This document shows positions 48,743 to 60,794 of a stretch of 64,000 nucleotides of DNA, piece by piece. The DNA comes from Streptomyces sp. NBC_01571 (GTDB lineage Bacteria > Actinomycetota > Actinomycetes > Streptomycetales > Streptomycetaceae). Where the stretch lies: contig NZ_JAPEPZ010000001.1 of assembly GCF_026339875.1 (NCBI RefSeq), positions 6,510,001 through 6,574,000 on the forward strand, given 5' to 3'. The notes below the pieces were generated by a model, which saw nothing but the letters and a program-made list of their open reading frames with translations, was not told the DNA's origin and searched no databases. Every line of letters starts with the position of its first letter. Position 1 is the stretch's first letter. The position numbers were made by a program, and so were the translations under genes.

Positions 48743-49673
48743 GAAGACGATAGAGAGGCCCACCACCGACGAGGCCGCCCTCGCCAAGGAGACCGAGGCC
48801 GAGGAGAAGGCGGCGGCCCGTCAGGCGAGCCTCCTCAAGGACGGCTGGTCGGACCTGCGCAAGCGGCCGATGTTCATCGTGACCGCCTTGGTCATCGTGT
48901 GCCTGCTCGCGCTGGCGATCGCGCCCAGCCTGTTCACGGCGCGCTCCCCGTTCTCGGACGGCTTCTGCCAGCTGCAGAACTCCATGAGCGGGCCGTCGTC
49001 CGGGCACCTGTTCGGCTTCGACGTGCAGGGCTGCGACATCTACACGCGGACCGTGTACGGCACGCGCAACTCGATCGTCGTCGGTGTGGTGACCACCATC
49101 GCCACCACCTTGATCGGCGGCCTGGTGGGCATGCTGGCCGGCCTGATCGGCGGCTGGGCGGACGCGGTGCTGTCCCGGATCACCGAGGTGTTCGCGGGCC
49201 TGCCGCTCCTCATCGGTGGTCTGCTGATCATGTCGGTCTGGGGTGGCGGTGACGTCTGGTCGGTGTCGCTCATCATGGCGATCCTCGGCTGGCCGCAGGT
49301 CTTCCGGATCATGCGCGGCGAGGTCATCGCGAACAAGTACAACGACTACGTGATGGCCGCCCGCGCGCTGGGCGCGGGTTCGTGGCGGATCGCGTTCCGG
49401 CACATCCTGCCGAACACGCTCGCCCCCGTCATCGTCATCACCACGATGAACCTCGGTGTCTACATCGGTGCCGAAGCCGCCCTGTCCTACCTGGGCATCG
49501 GCATCCAGTACCCGAACATCTCCTGGGGCGTGATGATCAGTGACGCCCAGGACCGGTTCCTGACCTCGCCGCACGCCCTGCTGTTCCCGGCCGGTGCCCT
49601 GAGCCTTACCGTGCTGGCGTTCATCATGCTCGGCGACGTGGTTCGCGACGCCTTCGATCCCAAGATGCGCTGA
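48735..49673 (+). CDS. Peptide ABC transporter permease (DppC/OppC type), cassette 1
   Basis: 312 residues. Acidic N-terminus, first helix FIVTALVIVCLLALAIAPSL, the external loop with LFGFDVQGCDIYTRTVYGTR characteristic of OppC, and the EAA loop YVMAARALGAGSWRIAFRHI. It pairs with the preceding permease. Confidence 0.95.
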   Translation: MSEKTIERPTTDEAALAKETEAEEKAAARQASLLKDGWSDLRKRPMFIVTALVIVCLLALAIAPSLFTARSPFSDGFCQLQNSMSGPSSGHLFGFDVQGCDIYTRTVYGTRNSIVVGVVTTIATTLIGGLVGMLAGLIGGWADAVLSRITEVFAGLPLLIGGLLIMSVWGGGDVWSVSLIMAILGWPQVFRIMRGEVIANKYNDYVMAARALGAGSWRIAFRHILPNTLAPVIVITTMNLGVYIGAEAALSYLGIGIQYPNISWGVMISDAQDRFLTSPHALLFPAGALSLTVLAFIMLGDVVRDAFDPKMR

Positions 49674-49684
49674 GGGAGGCGTAC

Positions 49685-50738
49685 GTGACCGACATCGACA
49701 CCAAGGACGCCATCCCGGCTCCGCGATCCGGCGACGGCGGCAAGACCGCCCCGCTGCTCGAAGTGCGTGACCTGCACGTCGAGTTCCAGACCCGTGAGGG
49801 TGTGGTCCGCGCCGTCAACGGCGTCAACTACTCGGTGAACTCCGGGGAGACGCTCGCCGTGCTCGGCGAGTCCGGCTCCGGCAAGTCCGTGACCGCGCAG
49901 GCGATCATGGGCATCCTGGACATGCCGCCGGCCCGCATCCCCAAGGGGGAGATCCGCTTCCACGGCCAGGACATGCTCACCATGTCCAACGAGGAGCGGC
50001 GCAAGCTGCGCGGTGCGCGGATCGCGATGATCTTCCAGGACGCGCTGTCCTCCCTCAACCCCGTGCTCAGCGTGGGCTACCAGCTCGGTGAGATGTTCCG
50101 CGTCCACCAGGGGCTGTCGCGCAAGGAGGCCAAGGCCAAGGCCGTCGAGCTGATGGACCGGGTGAAGATCCCGGGCGCCGCGGCCCGGGTGAACGACTAC
50201 CCCCACCAGTTCTCGGGCGGTATGCGTCAGCGCATCATGATCGCCATGGCGCTGGCGCTGGAACCGGACCTGATCATCGCCGACGAGCCGACCACGGCCC
50301 TCGACGTGACGGTCCAGGCCCAGGTGATGGACCTGCTCGCGGAGCTCCAGCGCGAGTACCACATGGGTCTGATCCTCATCACCCACGACCTCGGTGTCGT
50401 CGCCGACGTCGCCGACAAGATCGCGGTGATGTACGCGGGGCGGATCGTCGAGACGGCGCCGGTGCACGAGCTGTACAAGCGCCCGGCCCACCCCTACACC
50501 AGCGGCCTGCTCGACTCGATCCCGCGCCTGGACCAGAAGGGCCAGGAGCTCTACGCGATCAAGGGCCTGCCGCCCAACCTGCTGAAGGTGCCGAGCGGCT
50601 GCGCCTTCAACCCGCGCTGCGAGATGGCACAGGACATCTGCCGCACCGAGCGTCCCGCGCTGGTCCAGGTGACCGAGCGGGACGGAACGGAACTGCCGGG
50701 CCGCGCCAGCGCGTGCCACTTCTGGAAGGAGACGATCC

Positions 50739-50746
<8 letters not shown>
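49685..50746 (+). CDS. Peptide ABC transporter ATPase (DppD/OppD type), cassette 1
   Basis: 353 residues. Walker A GESGSGKSVT, signature [15 protein letters not shown], Walker [15 protein letters not shown], and the OppD/F C-terminal Cys cluster (CAFNPRCEMAQDIC with a fourth Cys in ASACHFW) that can hold an iron-sulfur cluster. GTG start with GGGAGG upstream. It overlaps the next gene by 8 bp. Confidence 0.95.
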
Positions 50747-51887
<1,141 letters not shown>

Positions 51888-51907
51888 GCCGCGCGTCGTC
51901 CGATCCC

Positions 51908-51952
51908 GCCGGTTCCCGGCACCGCCAGTCCGGTGCCGGGAACCGGCTTTTT
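51908..51952 (+). terminator. Terminator after peptide cassette 1
   Basis: Perfect 17-bp stem (51908-51924 with 51931-51947), 6-nt loop, then TTTTT. It separates the two tandem cassettes into different transcripts. Confidence 0.92.
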
Positions 51953-51990
51953 CCATGTCATGGCGGGCCTTTTCCATGTCATGCCGGGCC
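51949..51990 (+). repeat. 21-bp tandem repeat after the terminator
   Basis: TTTTCCATGTCATG(G/C)CGGGCC occurs at 51949-51969 and 51970-51990 with a single difference; the first copy starts in the terminator's T tract. Confidence 0.85.
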
Positions 51991-52175
51991 GTGGCGGGAA
52001 GAAGGGGCGTGATCCGCCGATGGGGCCGGACGCCGGACGCCGCGCCCTCCTCCGAGTGTGTTGTTCCACGTACGGGTGGGCTGAATGTGCGTGATGTCTG
52101 TTACCGGTTGATATTGACTGGTAATGGAACAGCGCCCCGGCGCTGGCGGCACAGCGCACTTAGAGGAGGCACTCC

Positions 52176-53813
52176 ATGCGTGGAGCCACGCACGCCAAAT
52201 GGGCCGCTGGCGCGGCGGCGATCGCCCTGGCGGCGACCGCCTGCGGAAGCGGCGGCGGCGGTGGCGGCGGTGGCGGCGGCAGCGGCTCCGGAATCGTGAG
52301 TTCCTCCTGGGGCGACCCGCAGAACCCGCTGGAGCCGGCCAACACCAACGAGGTGCAGGGCGGCAAGGTCCTCGACATGATCTTCCGGGGTCTGAAGCGG
52401 TACGACGCCAAGACCGGCGCGGCCCAGGACATGCTGGCGCAGAAGATCGACACCTCGGACTCGCAGAACTTCACGATCACGGTCAAGAGCGGCTGGAAAT
52501 TCAGCAACGGCGAGGCCGTCACCGCCCAGTCCTTCGTGGACGCCTGGAACTACGGCGCGAGCCTGAAGAACAACCAGAAGAACGCGTACTTCTTCGGGTA
52601 CATCGACGGGTACGACAAGGTCCACCCCGACACCGGCACACAGAGCGCGGACAAGCTGTCCGGGCTCAAGGTCACCGGCACCGACACCTTCACCGTGAAG
52701 CTCAACCAGAAGTTCTCGACGTTCCCCGACACCCTCGGATACGTCGCCTACGCGCCGCTGCCCAAGGCGTTCTTCAACGACCACGCGGCCTGGCTGAAGA
52801 AGCCGGTCGGCAACGGACCCTACTCCGTCGACTCGTACAGCAAGGGATCCTTGATGTCCCTGCGGAAGTGGGACGGCTACCCCGGCACGGACAAGGCGCA
52901 GAACGACGGGGTGGACCTGAAGGTCTACACCGACAACAACACCGCCTACACCGACCTGATCGCCGGCAACCTCGACCTCGTCGACGACGTGCCCGCCTCC
53001 CAGCTCAAGAACGTGAAGAGCGACCTCGGGGGCCGCTACATCAACACACCGGCCGGCATCATCCAGACACTCGCCTTCCCGTTCTACGACAAGAACTGGG
53101 ACAAGAGCGGGTCGGAGAAGGTCCGCAAGGGCCTGTCCATGGCGATCGACCGCGACCAGATCACGAACACGATCTTCCAGAAGACCCGCACCCCGGCCAC
53201 CGACTGGACCTCACCGGTGCTCGGCAAGGACGGCGGCTTCCAGGACGGACTGTGCGGCGGTTCCTGCACGTACAACCCGACCGAGGCCAAGAAGCTGATC
53301 CAGGAGGGCGGCGGTCTGCCCGGCGGCCAGCTCAAGATCTCCTACAACGCGGACACCGGCTCCCACAAGGAGTGGGTGGACGCCGTCTGCCACTCCGTCA
53401 ACAACGCCATGGGCAACGACAAGGCCTGCGTCGGCAACCCGATCGGCACCTTCGCCGACTTCCGCAACCAGATCACCCAGCACAAGATGTCGGGCCCCTT
53501 CCGGGCCGGCTGGCAGATGGACTACCCGCTGATCCAGAACTTCCTGCAGCCGCTGTACTACACGAACGCCTCCTCCAACGACGGCAAGTGGTCCAACAAG
53601 GACTTCGACAAGCTCGTCGACCGGGCGAACGCCGAGACCGACCGGGCCAAGGCCGTCTCGCTCTTCCAGCAGGCCGAGGGCGTCGTGCGGGACAACATGG
53701 CCGCGATCCCGCTCTGGTACCAGAACGGCAGCGCGGGCTACTCGGACCGCGTCTCCCACGTGGCGCTCAACCAGTTCAGCGTCCCCGTCTACAACGAGAT
53801 CAAGGTCAGCTGA
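52176..53813 (+). CDS. Peptide-binding lipoprotein, cassette 2
   Basis: 545 residues, SBP family 5. Signal peptide with lipobox Cys (AAAIALAATAC) followed by a run of ten Gly. Core motifs: SSWGDPQNPLEPANTNEVQG, GEAVTAQSFVDAWNYGASLK, PVGNGPYSVDSYSKGSL, SMAIDRDQITNTIF. Similar to but clearly diverged from the cassette 1 protein (shared MRGA..AKW start, QSF.DAWNYGA block). GAGGAGG before the ATG. Confidence 0.95.
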   Translation: MRGATHAKWAAGAAAIALAATACGSGGGGGGGGGGSGSGIVSSSWGDPQNPLEPANTNEVQGGKVLDMIFRGLKRYDAKTGAAQDMLAQKIDTSDSQNFTITVKSGWKFSNGEAVTAQSFVDAWNYGASLKNNQKNAYFFGYIDGYDKVHPDTGTQSADKLSGLKVTGTDTFTVKLNQKFSTFPDTLGYVAYAPLPKAFFNDHAAWLKKPVGNGPYSVDSYSKGSLMSLRKWDGYPGTDKAQNDGVDLKVYTDNNTAYTDLIAGNLDLVDDVPASQLKNVKSDLGGRYINTPAGIIQTLAFPFYDKNWDKSGSEKVRKGLSMAIDRDQITNTIFQKTRTPATDWTSPVLGKDGGFQDGLCGGSCTYNPTEAKKLIQEGGGLPGGQLKISYNADTGSHKEWVDAVCHSVNNAMGNDKACVGNPIGTFADFRNQITQHKMSGPFRAGWQMDYPLIQNFLQPLYYTNASSNDGKWSNKDFDKLVDRANAETDRAKAVSLFQQAEGVVRDNMAAIPLWYQNGSAGYSDRVSHVALNQFSVPVYNEIKVS

Positions 53814-53819
53814 GCCGAA

Positions 53820-53855
53820 GGGCGGGCAGTCCCGGGCAGTCCTGGGCGCCCGCCC
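53820..53855 (+). terminator. Intra-operon hairpin after the second binding-protein gene
   Basis: Arms GGGCGGGC (53820-53827) and GCCCGCCC (53848-53855), with further pairing inside, lie between binding-protein and permease genes, the same place as in cassette 1. Confidence 0.6.
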
Positions 53856-53876
53856 GCACCTATCTCCGGAGCCCTC

Positions 53877-54800
53877 ATGGGACGGTACGTGATCCGGCGC
53901 CTGCTGCAGATGATCCCGGTCTTCATCGGTGCCACGCTGTTGATCTTCCTGATGGTGAACGTGATGGGCGACCCCATCGCGGGTCTGTGCGGCGAGCGGC
54001 AGTGCGATCCCGCCACCGCCACCCAGCTGCGCAAGGAGTTCGGTCTCGACCAGCCGGTGTGGCAGCAGTACCTGACCTACATGGGCAACGTCTTCACCGG
54101 CGACTTCGGCACCGCCTTCAACGGACAGCCCGTCACGGAGCTGATGGGGTCCGCGTTCCCGGTCACCATCCGGCTGACGATCGTCGCGATCCTCTTCGAG
54201 ATCGTCATCGGCATCACGCTCGGCGTCATCACGGGTCTGCGCCGCGGACGGCCCGTCGACTCGGGGGTCCTGCTGCTGACCCTCGTCGTCATCTCGGTGC
54301 CCACCTTCGTGACCGGCCTGCTGCTCCAGCTGCTGCTGGGCGTCGAGTGGGGCTGGATCAAACCCTCGGTCTCCCCGGACGCCGCCTTCGGCGAACTGAT
54401 CGTGCCCGGCCTGGTCCTCGCCTCCGTGTCGCTCGCCTACGTGACCCGCCTGACCCGGACCTCCATCGCGGAGAACAGGCGGTCCGACTACGTCCGTACG
54501 GCCGTCGCCAAGGGCCTGCCCCGGCGCCGGGTCATCACCAAGCACCTGCTGCGCAACTCGCTGATCCCCGTGGTCACCTTCATCGGCACGGACATCGGCG
54601 CCCTCATGGGCGGCGCGATCGTCACCGAGCGGATCTTCAACATCCACGGCGTCGGCTTCCAGCTCTACCAGGGCATCCTGCGCCAGAACACCCAGACCGT
54701 CGTCGGTTTCGTGACCGTCCTGGTCATCGTCTTCCTGGTCGCCAACCTGCTCGTAGACCTCCTCTACGCCGTACTCGACCCGAGGATCCGCTATGCCTGA
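53877..54800 (+). CDS. Peptide ABC transporter permease (DppB/OppB type), cassette 2
   Basis: 307 residues; N-terminal YVIRRLLQMIPVFIGATLLI, EAA loop YVRTAVAKGLPRRRVITKHL, end LLVDLLYAVLDPRIRYA. It overlaps the next gene by 8 bp (ATGCCTGA), exactly as in cassette 1. Confidence 0.95.
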   Translation: MGRYVIRRLLQMIPVFIGATLLIFLMVNVMGDPIAGLCGERQCDPATATQLRKEFGLDQPVWQQYLTYMGNVFTGDFGTAFNGQPVTELMGSAFPVTIRLTIVAILFEIVIGITLGVITGLRRGRPVDSGVLLLTLVVISVPTFVTGLLLQLLLGVEWGWIKPSVSPDAAFGELIVPGLVLASVSLAYVTRLTRTSIAENRRSDYVRTAVAKGLPRRRVITKHLLRNSLIPVVTFIGTDIGALMGGAIVTERIFNIHGVGFQLYQGILRQNTQTVVGFVTVLVIVFLVANLLVDLLYAVLDPRIRYA

Positions 54801-55772
54801 GCAGCCGCCGTTCGACCAGCAGGGCGCCATCGCCGCGACCGGGATGGGCGGCGCCATGGACCTCGCCGCCAGCGAGGCCGAGACCCTGGAGAGGACCCCC
54901 GGAGGACCGCTGGGCACGGGCCCGCAGGAGAAGCCCAGGAGCCTGTGGTCCGACGCCTGGCGGGACCTGCGGCGCAACCCCGTCTTCATCGTCGCCGGAC
55001 TGGTCATCCTCTTCCTGGTCGTCATCTCCATCTGGCCCTCGTTGATCGCCGGCCAGAACCCCCTCAAGTGCGACCTCGCCAAGGCCCAGCAGGGCTCGCA
55101 GCCGGGCCACCCCTTCGGGTTCGACGGACAGGGCTGCGACGTCTACACACGGACGGTGTACGGGACCCGGGTCTCGATCACGGTCGGCGTCTGCGCCACC
55201 CTCGGCGTCGCGATCCTCGGCTCCGTACTCGGCGGCCTCGCCGGGTACTTCGGCGGGGCGTCGGACGGGGTCCTGTCCCGGATCACCGACATCTTCTTCG
55301 CGATCCCCGTCGTGCTCGGCGGTCTGGTCCTCCTGTCCGTGGTGACCAGCAACACGGTCTGGCCCGTCATCGGGTTCATGGTGCTGCTCGGCTGGCCCCA
55401 GATCTCCCGGATCGCGCGCGGTTCCGTCATCACCACCAAGCAGAACGACTACGTACAAGCCGCCCGCGCCCTCGGCGCCTCCAACTCCCGGCTGCTGCTG
55501 CGGCACATCACGCCCAACGCGATCGCGCCGGTGATCGTCGTGGCGACCATCGCGCTCGGCACGTACATCTCGCTGGAGGCGACGCTCTCCTACCTCGGGG
55601 TCGGCCTCAAGCCCCCGACGGTGTCCTGGGGAATCGACATCTCCTCGGCGTCCGCGTACATCCGCCAGGCCCCGCACATGCTGCTGTGGCCCGCCGGCGC
55701 CCTCGCGATCACCGTGCTCGCGTTCATCATGCTCGGCGACGCGGTGCGCGACGCCCTCGACCCGAAGCTGAG

Positions 55773-55776
<4 letters not shown>
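54793..55776 (+). CDS. Peptide ABC transporter permease (DppC/OppC type), cassette 2
   Basis: 327 residues with a 55-residue cytoplasmic head. First helix VFIVAGLVILFLVVISIWPS, external FGFDGQGCDVYTRTVYGTRV, EAA loop YVQAARALGASNSRLLLRHI. Its stop overlaps the next start (GTGA). Confidence 0.95.
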
Positions 55777-56784
<1,008 letters not shown>

Positions 56785-56792
<8 letters not shown>

Positions 56793-57870
56793 GGCACTGC
56801 TGGAGGTCAGCGGACTGGTCAAGCACTACCCGCTCACGCGGGGAATCCTCTTCAAGAAGCAGATCGGCGCGGTCAGGGCCGTCGACGGGGTCGACTTCCA
56901 CCTCGGCCGTGGCGAGACCCTCGGCATCGTCGGGGAGTCCGGCTGCGGCAAGTCCACGGTCGCGAAGATGCTGGTCAACCTGGAGCGGCCGACCGCCGGG
57001 GTGATCAAGTACAAGGGCGAGGACATCACCCGGCTGTCCGGCCGCGCCCTCAAGGCCGTCCGCCGCAACATCCAGATGGTCTTCCAGGACCCGTACACCT
57101 CGCTCAACCCCCGGATGACCGTCGGCGACATCATCGGGGAGCCGTACGAGATCCACCCCGAGGTCGCGCCGAAGGGCGACCGCCGGAAGCGTGTCCAGGA
57201 CCTGCTGGACGTGGTCGGGCTCAACCCCGAGTACATCAACCGCTATCCGCACCAGTTCTCCGGCGGCCAGCGCCAGCGCATCGGCATCGCGCGGGGGCTG
57301 GCGCTGCGCCCGGAGATCATCGTCGCGGACGAGCCGGTCTCCGCGCTCGACGTCTCCGTGCAGGCTCAGGTGATCAACCTGATGGCGAGGCTCCAGGACG
57401 AGTTCGACCTCAGCTACGTGTTCATCGCGCACGACCTCTCCATCGTGCGGCACATCTCCGACCGGGTCGGCGTCATGTACCTCGGGCGGATCGTGGAGAC
57501 GGGCAGGGACGCCGAGATCTACGACCATCCGACGCATCCCTACACCCAGGCCCTGCTCTCCGCCGTGCCCGTGCCCGACCCCGAGGCCCGCGAGCACCGT
57601 GAGCGGATCATCCTCAGCGGAGATGTGCCCTCCCCGGCGAACATCCCGTCCGGCTGCCGCTTCCGCACCCGCTGCTGGAAGGCGCAGGAGCGGTGCGCGC
57701 TGGAGGTGCCGCTGCTCGCCGTGCCCGCGGAGTTCCGCCACACCGAGGGGCCGGCCGCGCACGCCTCGGCCTGCCATTTCGCCGAGGAGAAGCAGGTCGT
57801 ACCGCCCGAGGGAGCACTGGACGACACACCGCCCAGGGCGCCGGACGGCCCGTCGGACGAGCGTACATAG
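56785..57870 (+). CDS. Peptide ABC transporter ATPase (DppF/OppF type), cassette 2
   Basis: 361 residues. It lacks the acidic head of its cassette 1 counterpart and starts at the ATPase ([20 protein letters not shown]). Walker [11 protein letters not shown], signature [17 protein letters not shown], Walker [15 protein letters not shown], Cys cluster [17 protein letters not shown] start inside the preceding stop region (8-bp overlap). Confidence 0.95.
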
Positions 57871-57977
57871 GCCGAAAAATGCGCATCAATTTCGTTAACA
57901 CGCAGGCAACTTGGCTGTCGCGACACCGATATACGGACGCGTCAGTCTGAGCAGCGTACGGCCGTGCGGGTGCCGTA

Positions 57978-58013
57978 GACCGGCCGGAGCGCGCCATGTC
58001 GCTCCGGCCGGTC
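57978..58013. terminator. Bidirectional terminator between cassette 2 and the S9 peptidase
   Basis: Perfect 14-bp stem (57978-57991 with 58000-58013), 8-nt loop, between convergent genes. Confidence 0.8.
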
Positions 58014-58039
58014 GCACGAACGGACCCGGCCGCCGGTCC

Positions 58040-60169
58040 TCAGCGCATCCCGAGCGAGCGCTTCAGGAAGTCCACCTGGAGCAGCAGCAGGTTCTCCGCG
58101 ACCTGCTCCTGCGGGGTCATGTGCGTCACGCCCGAGAGCGGCAGGACTTCGTGCGGGCGGCCCGCGGCCAGCAGTGCCGAGGACAGCCGCAGCGCGTGGG
58201 CCACCACCACGTTGTCGTCGGCCAGTCCGTGCACGATCATCAGCGGTCGGTGGGGCTCGGCGGGCTCGGACAGCCCTCCTTCGGTGATCAGCGAGCTCTT
58301 CGCGTACGCCCGTGCCGCCGTCGCCGGGTCGCCGAGGTACCGCTCCGTGTAGTGGGTGTCGTACAGCCGCCAGTCCGTGACCGGGGCGCCCGCGATGCCC
58401 GCGTGGAAGACGTCCGGGCGGCGCAGTACGGCGAGCCCCGCGAGCCAGCCGCCGAACGACCAGCCGCGGATCGCCACCCGGGACAGGTCCAGCGGATACC
58501 TCTCGGCCAGTCCGTGCAGCGCGTCGATCTGGTCCTCGAGCGTGAGGGTGAAGTCGTCCCGGACCGCCTTCTCCCAGGCCGGGGAGCGGCCGGGGGTGCC
58601 GCGGCCGTCCGCGACGACCACCGCGAAGCCCTGGTCCGCGAACCACTGCGAGGTGAGGTGCGCGTTGTGCGCGGCCAGGACGCGGGAACCGTGCGGACCG
58701 CCGTAGGGATCCATCAGAACGGGCAGGGGGCTCTCGCCGTCGTAGTCCGTAGGCATAAGCAGGGCGCATGGGATTTTGCGTGCGCCCCCCTCGGTGAGCG
58801 TCACGCGCGGGGACAGACCGGGGTGTTCGGCGTACGAGGTGACGATCGCCGCCCGCTTGCCCTCCCGGAGCACCTGCACCTGGGTCCCCGGTTCGCCCGG
58901 CACCGCGGAGACGAGCACGGTCACCCGCCCGGAACGCACCGCCGAGTGCACCCCGGGCTCCTGGGAGAGGCGCTCGACCCCCAGCTCGTTGACCCGGTAG
59001 ACGTGCACCTCCCCGGTCTCCGGGGAGGTCGCGGCCTCTCCCGCCGACGCCGCGACCAGCACATCGTCGTCCGAGACGTCGAGCACCGCCCGCACGTGCA
59101 ACTGCGGTCCGGTCAGGAGGCGTTCGCCGAACGCGAGGACCCGCGCGCCGCCCTCGTCGGCGATCCGCACGAGCTGTCCGCCGGGGCTCCAGCAGGGCAC
59201 TCCATGGAAAAGATCGAGCCATTGTCGATCTTCATCCGCGTGCACCATCCGCGTCCTCCCGGAGTCCGGGTCGACGGCCAGGAACAGTTGGCTGCGCTGG
59301 TCCCGGGCCTGCACCAGGATCAGCGGCGCACCCGCCGCTGACCAGTGGACATGCGCCAAGTACGGGTACTGCGCCCGGTTCCAGGCGACCTCCGTGCGCG
59401 TCCCGTCGAGGGCGATCACGAAGAGCCGTACGTCGGCGTTGTCCGTACCCGCCGACGGGTAGGCGACCTGCTGCGGAGCGTGTTCCGGCTGGGTTGGGTC
59501 GGAGATCCACCAGCGGCGTACGGGCGCGTCGTCGACGCGTGCGACGAGCAGCCGGTCCGACTCCGGCGACCACCAGAAGCCGCGGGAACGGTTCATCTCC
59601 TCCGCGGCGATGAACTCGGCCAATCCGTACGTCACCGACGCCGGGTCCGTCCCGGGGTCCCGCTGCGCGAGCGCCCGGTCGTCCTCGCCCTCCGCGCCGA
59701 CGACCCGCAGCGCGCCCTTGGAGACATACGCGACGAGCCGTCCGTCGGGCGAGGGGCGTGGGTCGATCACCGGTCCGGGGACGCGGAGTTCACGTGCCGT
59801 ACCGGCCCGCAGCTCCGCCGTGAAAAGCCGCCCTGACAAGGCGAAAGAGGCCAACTCCACGGCGTTGTCGGTGGCATAGCCGACCACTCCGGCGCCGCCC
59901 TCACGGCTGCGTTCGCGGCGCGCCCGCTCCGCGGCGGAGAGGCGCTCGCCGGCGCCTCCGAGCAGGGCTCCGGGATCGGCCGCGACGCGTTCCTGACCGC
60001 CCGCGACATCGAGGACCCACAGCTGGTTCGCCCGGTCCGTACCGGACGGGGACCTCAGGAACACGACCCGGGAACCGTCCGGGGAGACGGTGAACGCGCG
60101 GGGCGCGCCCAGGGTGAACCGCTGCGTCCGGGCGTACCGGCGGGGGAAGGAAAGAGGCTCGGTCGTCAT
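58040..60169 (-). CDS. S9 prolyl-oligopeptidase / dipeptidyl-peptidase IV-like enzyme
   Basis: 709 residues: an N-terminal beta-propeller (about 1-440, with SPDGSRVVFL, SPDGRLVAYV blades and EFIAAEEMNRSRGFWWSPES, as in DPP IV) and a C-terminal alpha/beta hydrolase (MDPYGGPHGSRV, then Ser571 in GWSFGGW, Asp651 or 652 in HGLADDNVV, His683 in GVTHM). The propeller Glu-Glu pair (AAEEM) is the DPP IV element that binds the free N-terminus of peptides. No signal peptide, so it likely cleaves imported peptides in the cytoplasm, fitting the adjacent transporters. The ATG at 60169 is the family-like start. Confidence 0.93.
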   Translation of the reverse strand: MTTEPLSFPRRYARTQRFTLGAPRAFTVSPDGSRVVFLRSPSGTDRANQLWVLDVAGGQERVAADPGALLGGAGERLSAAERARRERSREGGAGVVGYATDNAVELASFALSGRLFTAELRAGTARELRVPGPVIDPRPSPDGRLVAYVSKGALRVVGAEGEDDRALAQRDPGTDPASVTYGLAEFIAAEEMNRSRGFWWSPESDRLLVARVDDAPVRRWWISDPTQPEHAPQQVAYPSAGTDNADVRLFVIALDGTRTEVAWNRAQYPYLAHVHWSAAGAPLILVQARDQRSQLFLAVDPDSGRTRMVHADEDRQWLDLFHGVPCWSPGGQLVRIADEGGARVLAFGERLLTGPQLHVRAVLDVSDDDVLVAASAGEAATSPETGEVHVYRVNELGVERLSQEPGVHSAVRSGRVTVLVSAVPGEPGTQVQVLREGKRAAIVTSYAEHPGLSPRVTLTEGGARKIPCALLMPTDYDGESPLPVLMDPYGGPHGSRVLAAHNAHLTSQWFADQGFAVVVADGRGTPGRSPAWEKAVRDDFTLTLEDQIDALHGLAERYPLDLSRVAIRGWSFGGWLAGLAVLRRPDVFHAGIAGAPVTDWRLYDTHYTERYLGDPATAARAYAKSSLITEGGLSEPAEPHRPLMIVHGLADDNVVVAHALRLSSALLAAGRPHEVLPLSGVTHMTPQEQVAENLLLLQVDFLKRSLGMR

Positions 60170-60238
60170 GCCCCGACCATATTGGCCATGCGCCCCCTTG
60201 TGCGGCCGTGCGCCGATCAATGCGCGCGTACGGATAGT

Positions 60239-60244
60239 TATGAT
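60239..60244 (+). promoter_or_regulatory. Candidate -10 of the 64-aa membrane protein gene
   Basis: TATGAT at 60239-60244 is a good -10 in a short A/T-rich patch; no convincing -35. It would give a leader of about 95 nt. Confidence 0.3.
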
Positions 60245-60331
60245 CACTAGCGGTGCGTGGGTAAGAACCTGCTGCCCGCTGTACGGAACGACCGACCCCC
60301 ATGACCAACCCCCCATGTCCCTGGGATCTTT

Positions 60332-60342
60332 GGAGGTGATCC
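60332..60342 (+). promoter_or_regulatory. Full-length Shine-Dalgarno sequence
   Basis: GGAGGTGATCC is complementary to the entire 3' end of 16S rRNA and ends 3 nt before the GTG at 60346. It predicts very strong translation and fixes the start. Confidence 0.9.
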
Positions 60343-60345
60343 GCC

Positions 60346-60540
60346 GTGGCACTCTCGATTTCGGCGGTGGTGCTGCTGGCGATCATCGTCTTCATCCTGG
60401 TGAAGAAGTCGGGACTGAAGGCCGGGCACGCGGTCGTGTGCGTCCTGTTCGGCTTCTATCTCGCTTCCTCGACGGTCGCTCCCACCATCAGCGACCTCAC
60501 GACGAACGTCGCGGACATGATCGGCAGCTTCAAGTTCTGA
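60346..60540 (+). CDS. 64-aa two-helix membrane protein, conserved in Streptomyces
   Basis: 64 residues: helix 1 at 3-18 (LSISAVVLLAIIVFIL), a basic turn KKSGLKAGH, helix 2 at 29-45 (VVCVLFGFYLASSTVAP), and a polar C-terminus. I recall near-identical small proteins in many streptomycetes, also near mobile elements, but with no known function. The GTG start is set by an exceptionally strong ribosome site. Confidence 0.88.
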   Translation: MALSISAVVLLAIIVFILVKKSGLKAGHAVVCVLFGFYLASSTVAPTISDLTTNVADMIGSFKF

Positions 60541-60599
60541 CCCGCGGGGGAACGGGGGCTCCGTGGGACGAGCGACCGGAGCCCGTTCCGCCGCGCCGG

Positions 60600-60794
60600 T
60601 CAGCCCTCGGACGCGTACGTCACGAAGCCGGCCCACGCCTCCGGCGCCAGCGCGAGGCGGGGGCCGTCCACGTGCTTGGAGTCGCGGACGTGGACGGTGC
60701 CGGGGGTGGTGGCGATCTCGACGCAGGACTCGCCATCGGTGCCACCGCTGTAGCTGCTCTTGAACCACGCCGGTTCGGCGGCCTCGCGGATCAT
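60600..60794 (-). CDS. DUF397 protein
   Basis: 64 residues; FKSSYSGGTDGESCVEIATT and VHVRDSKHVDGPRLALAPEAWAGFV are the DUF397 family signature (given in part). These small proteins are regularly encoded just after an XRE regulator and are thought to modulate it (WhiJ/AbaA-type loci). Its ATG overlaps the stop of the XRE gene by 4 bp. Confidence 0.93.
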   Translation of the reverse strand: MIREAAEPAWFKSSYSGGTDGESCVEIATTPGTVHVRDSKHVDGPRLALAPEAWAGFVTYASEG

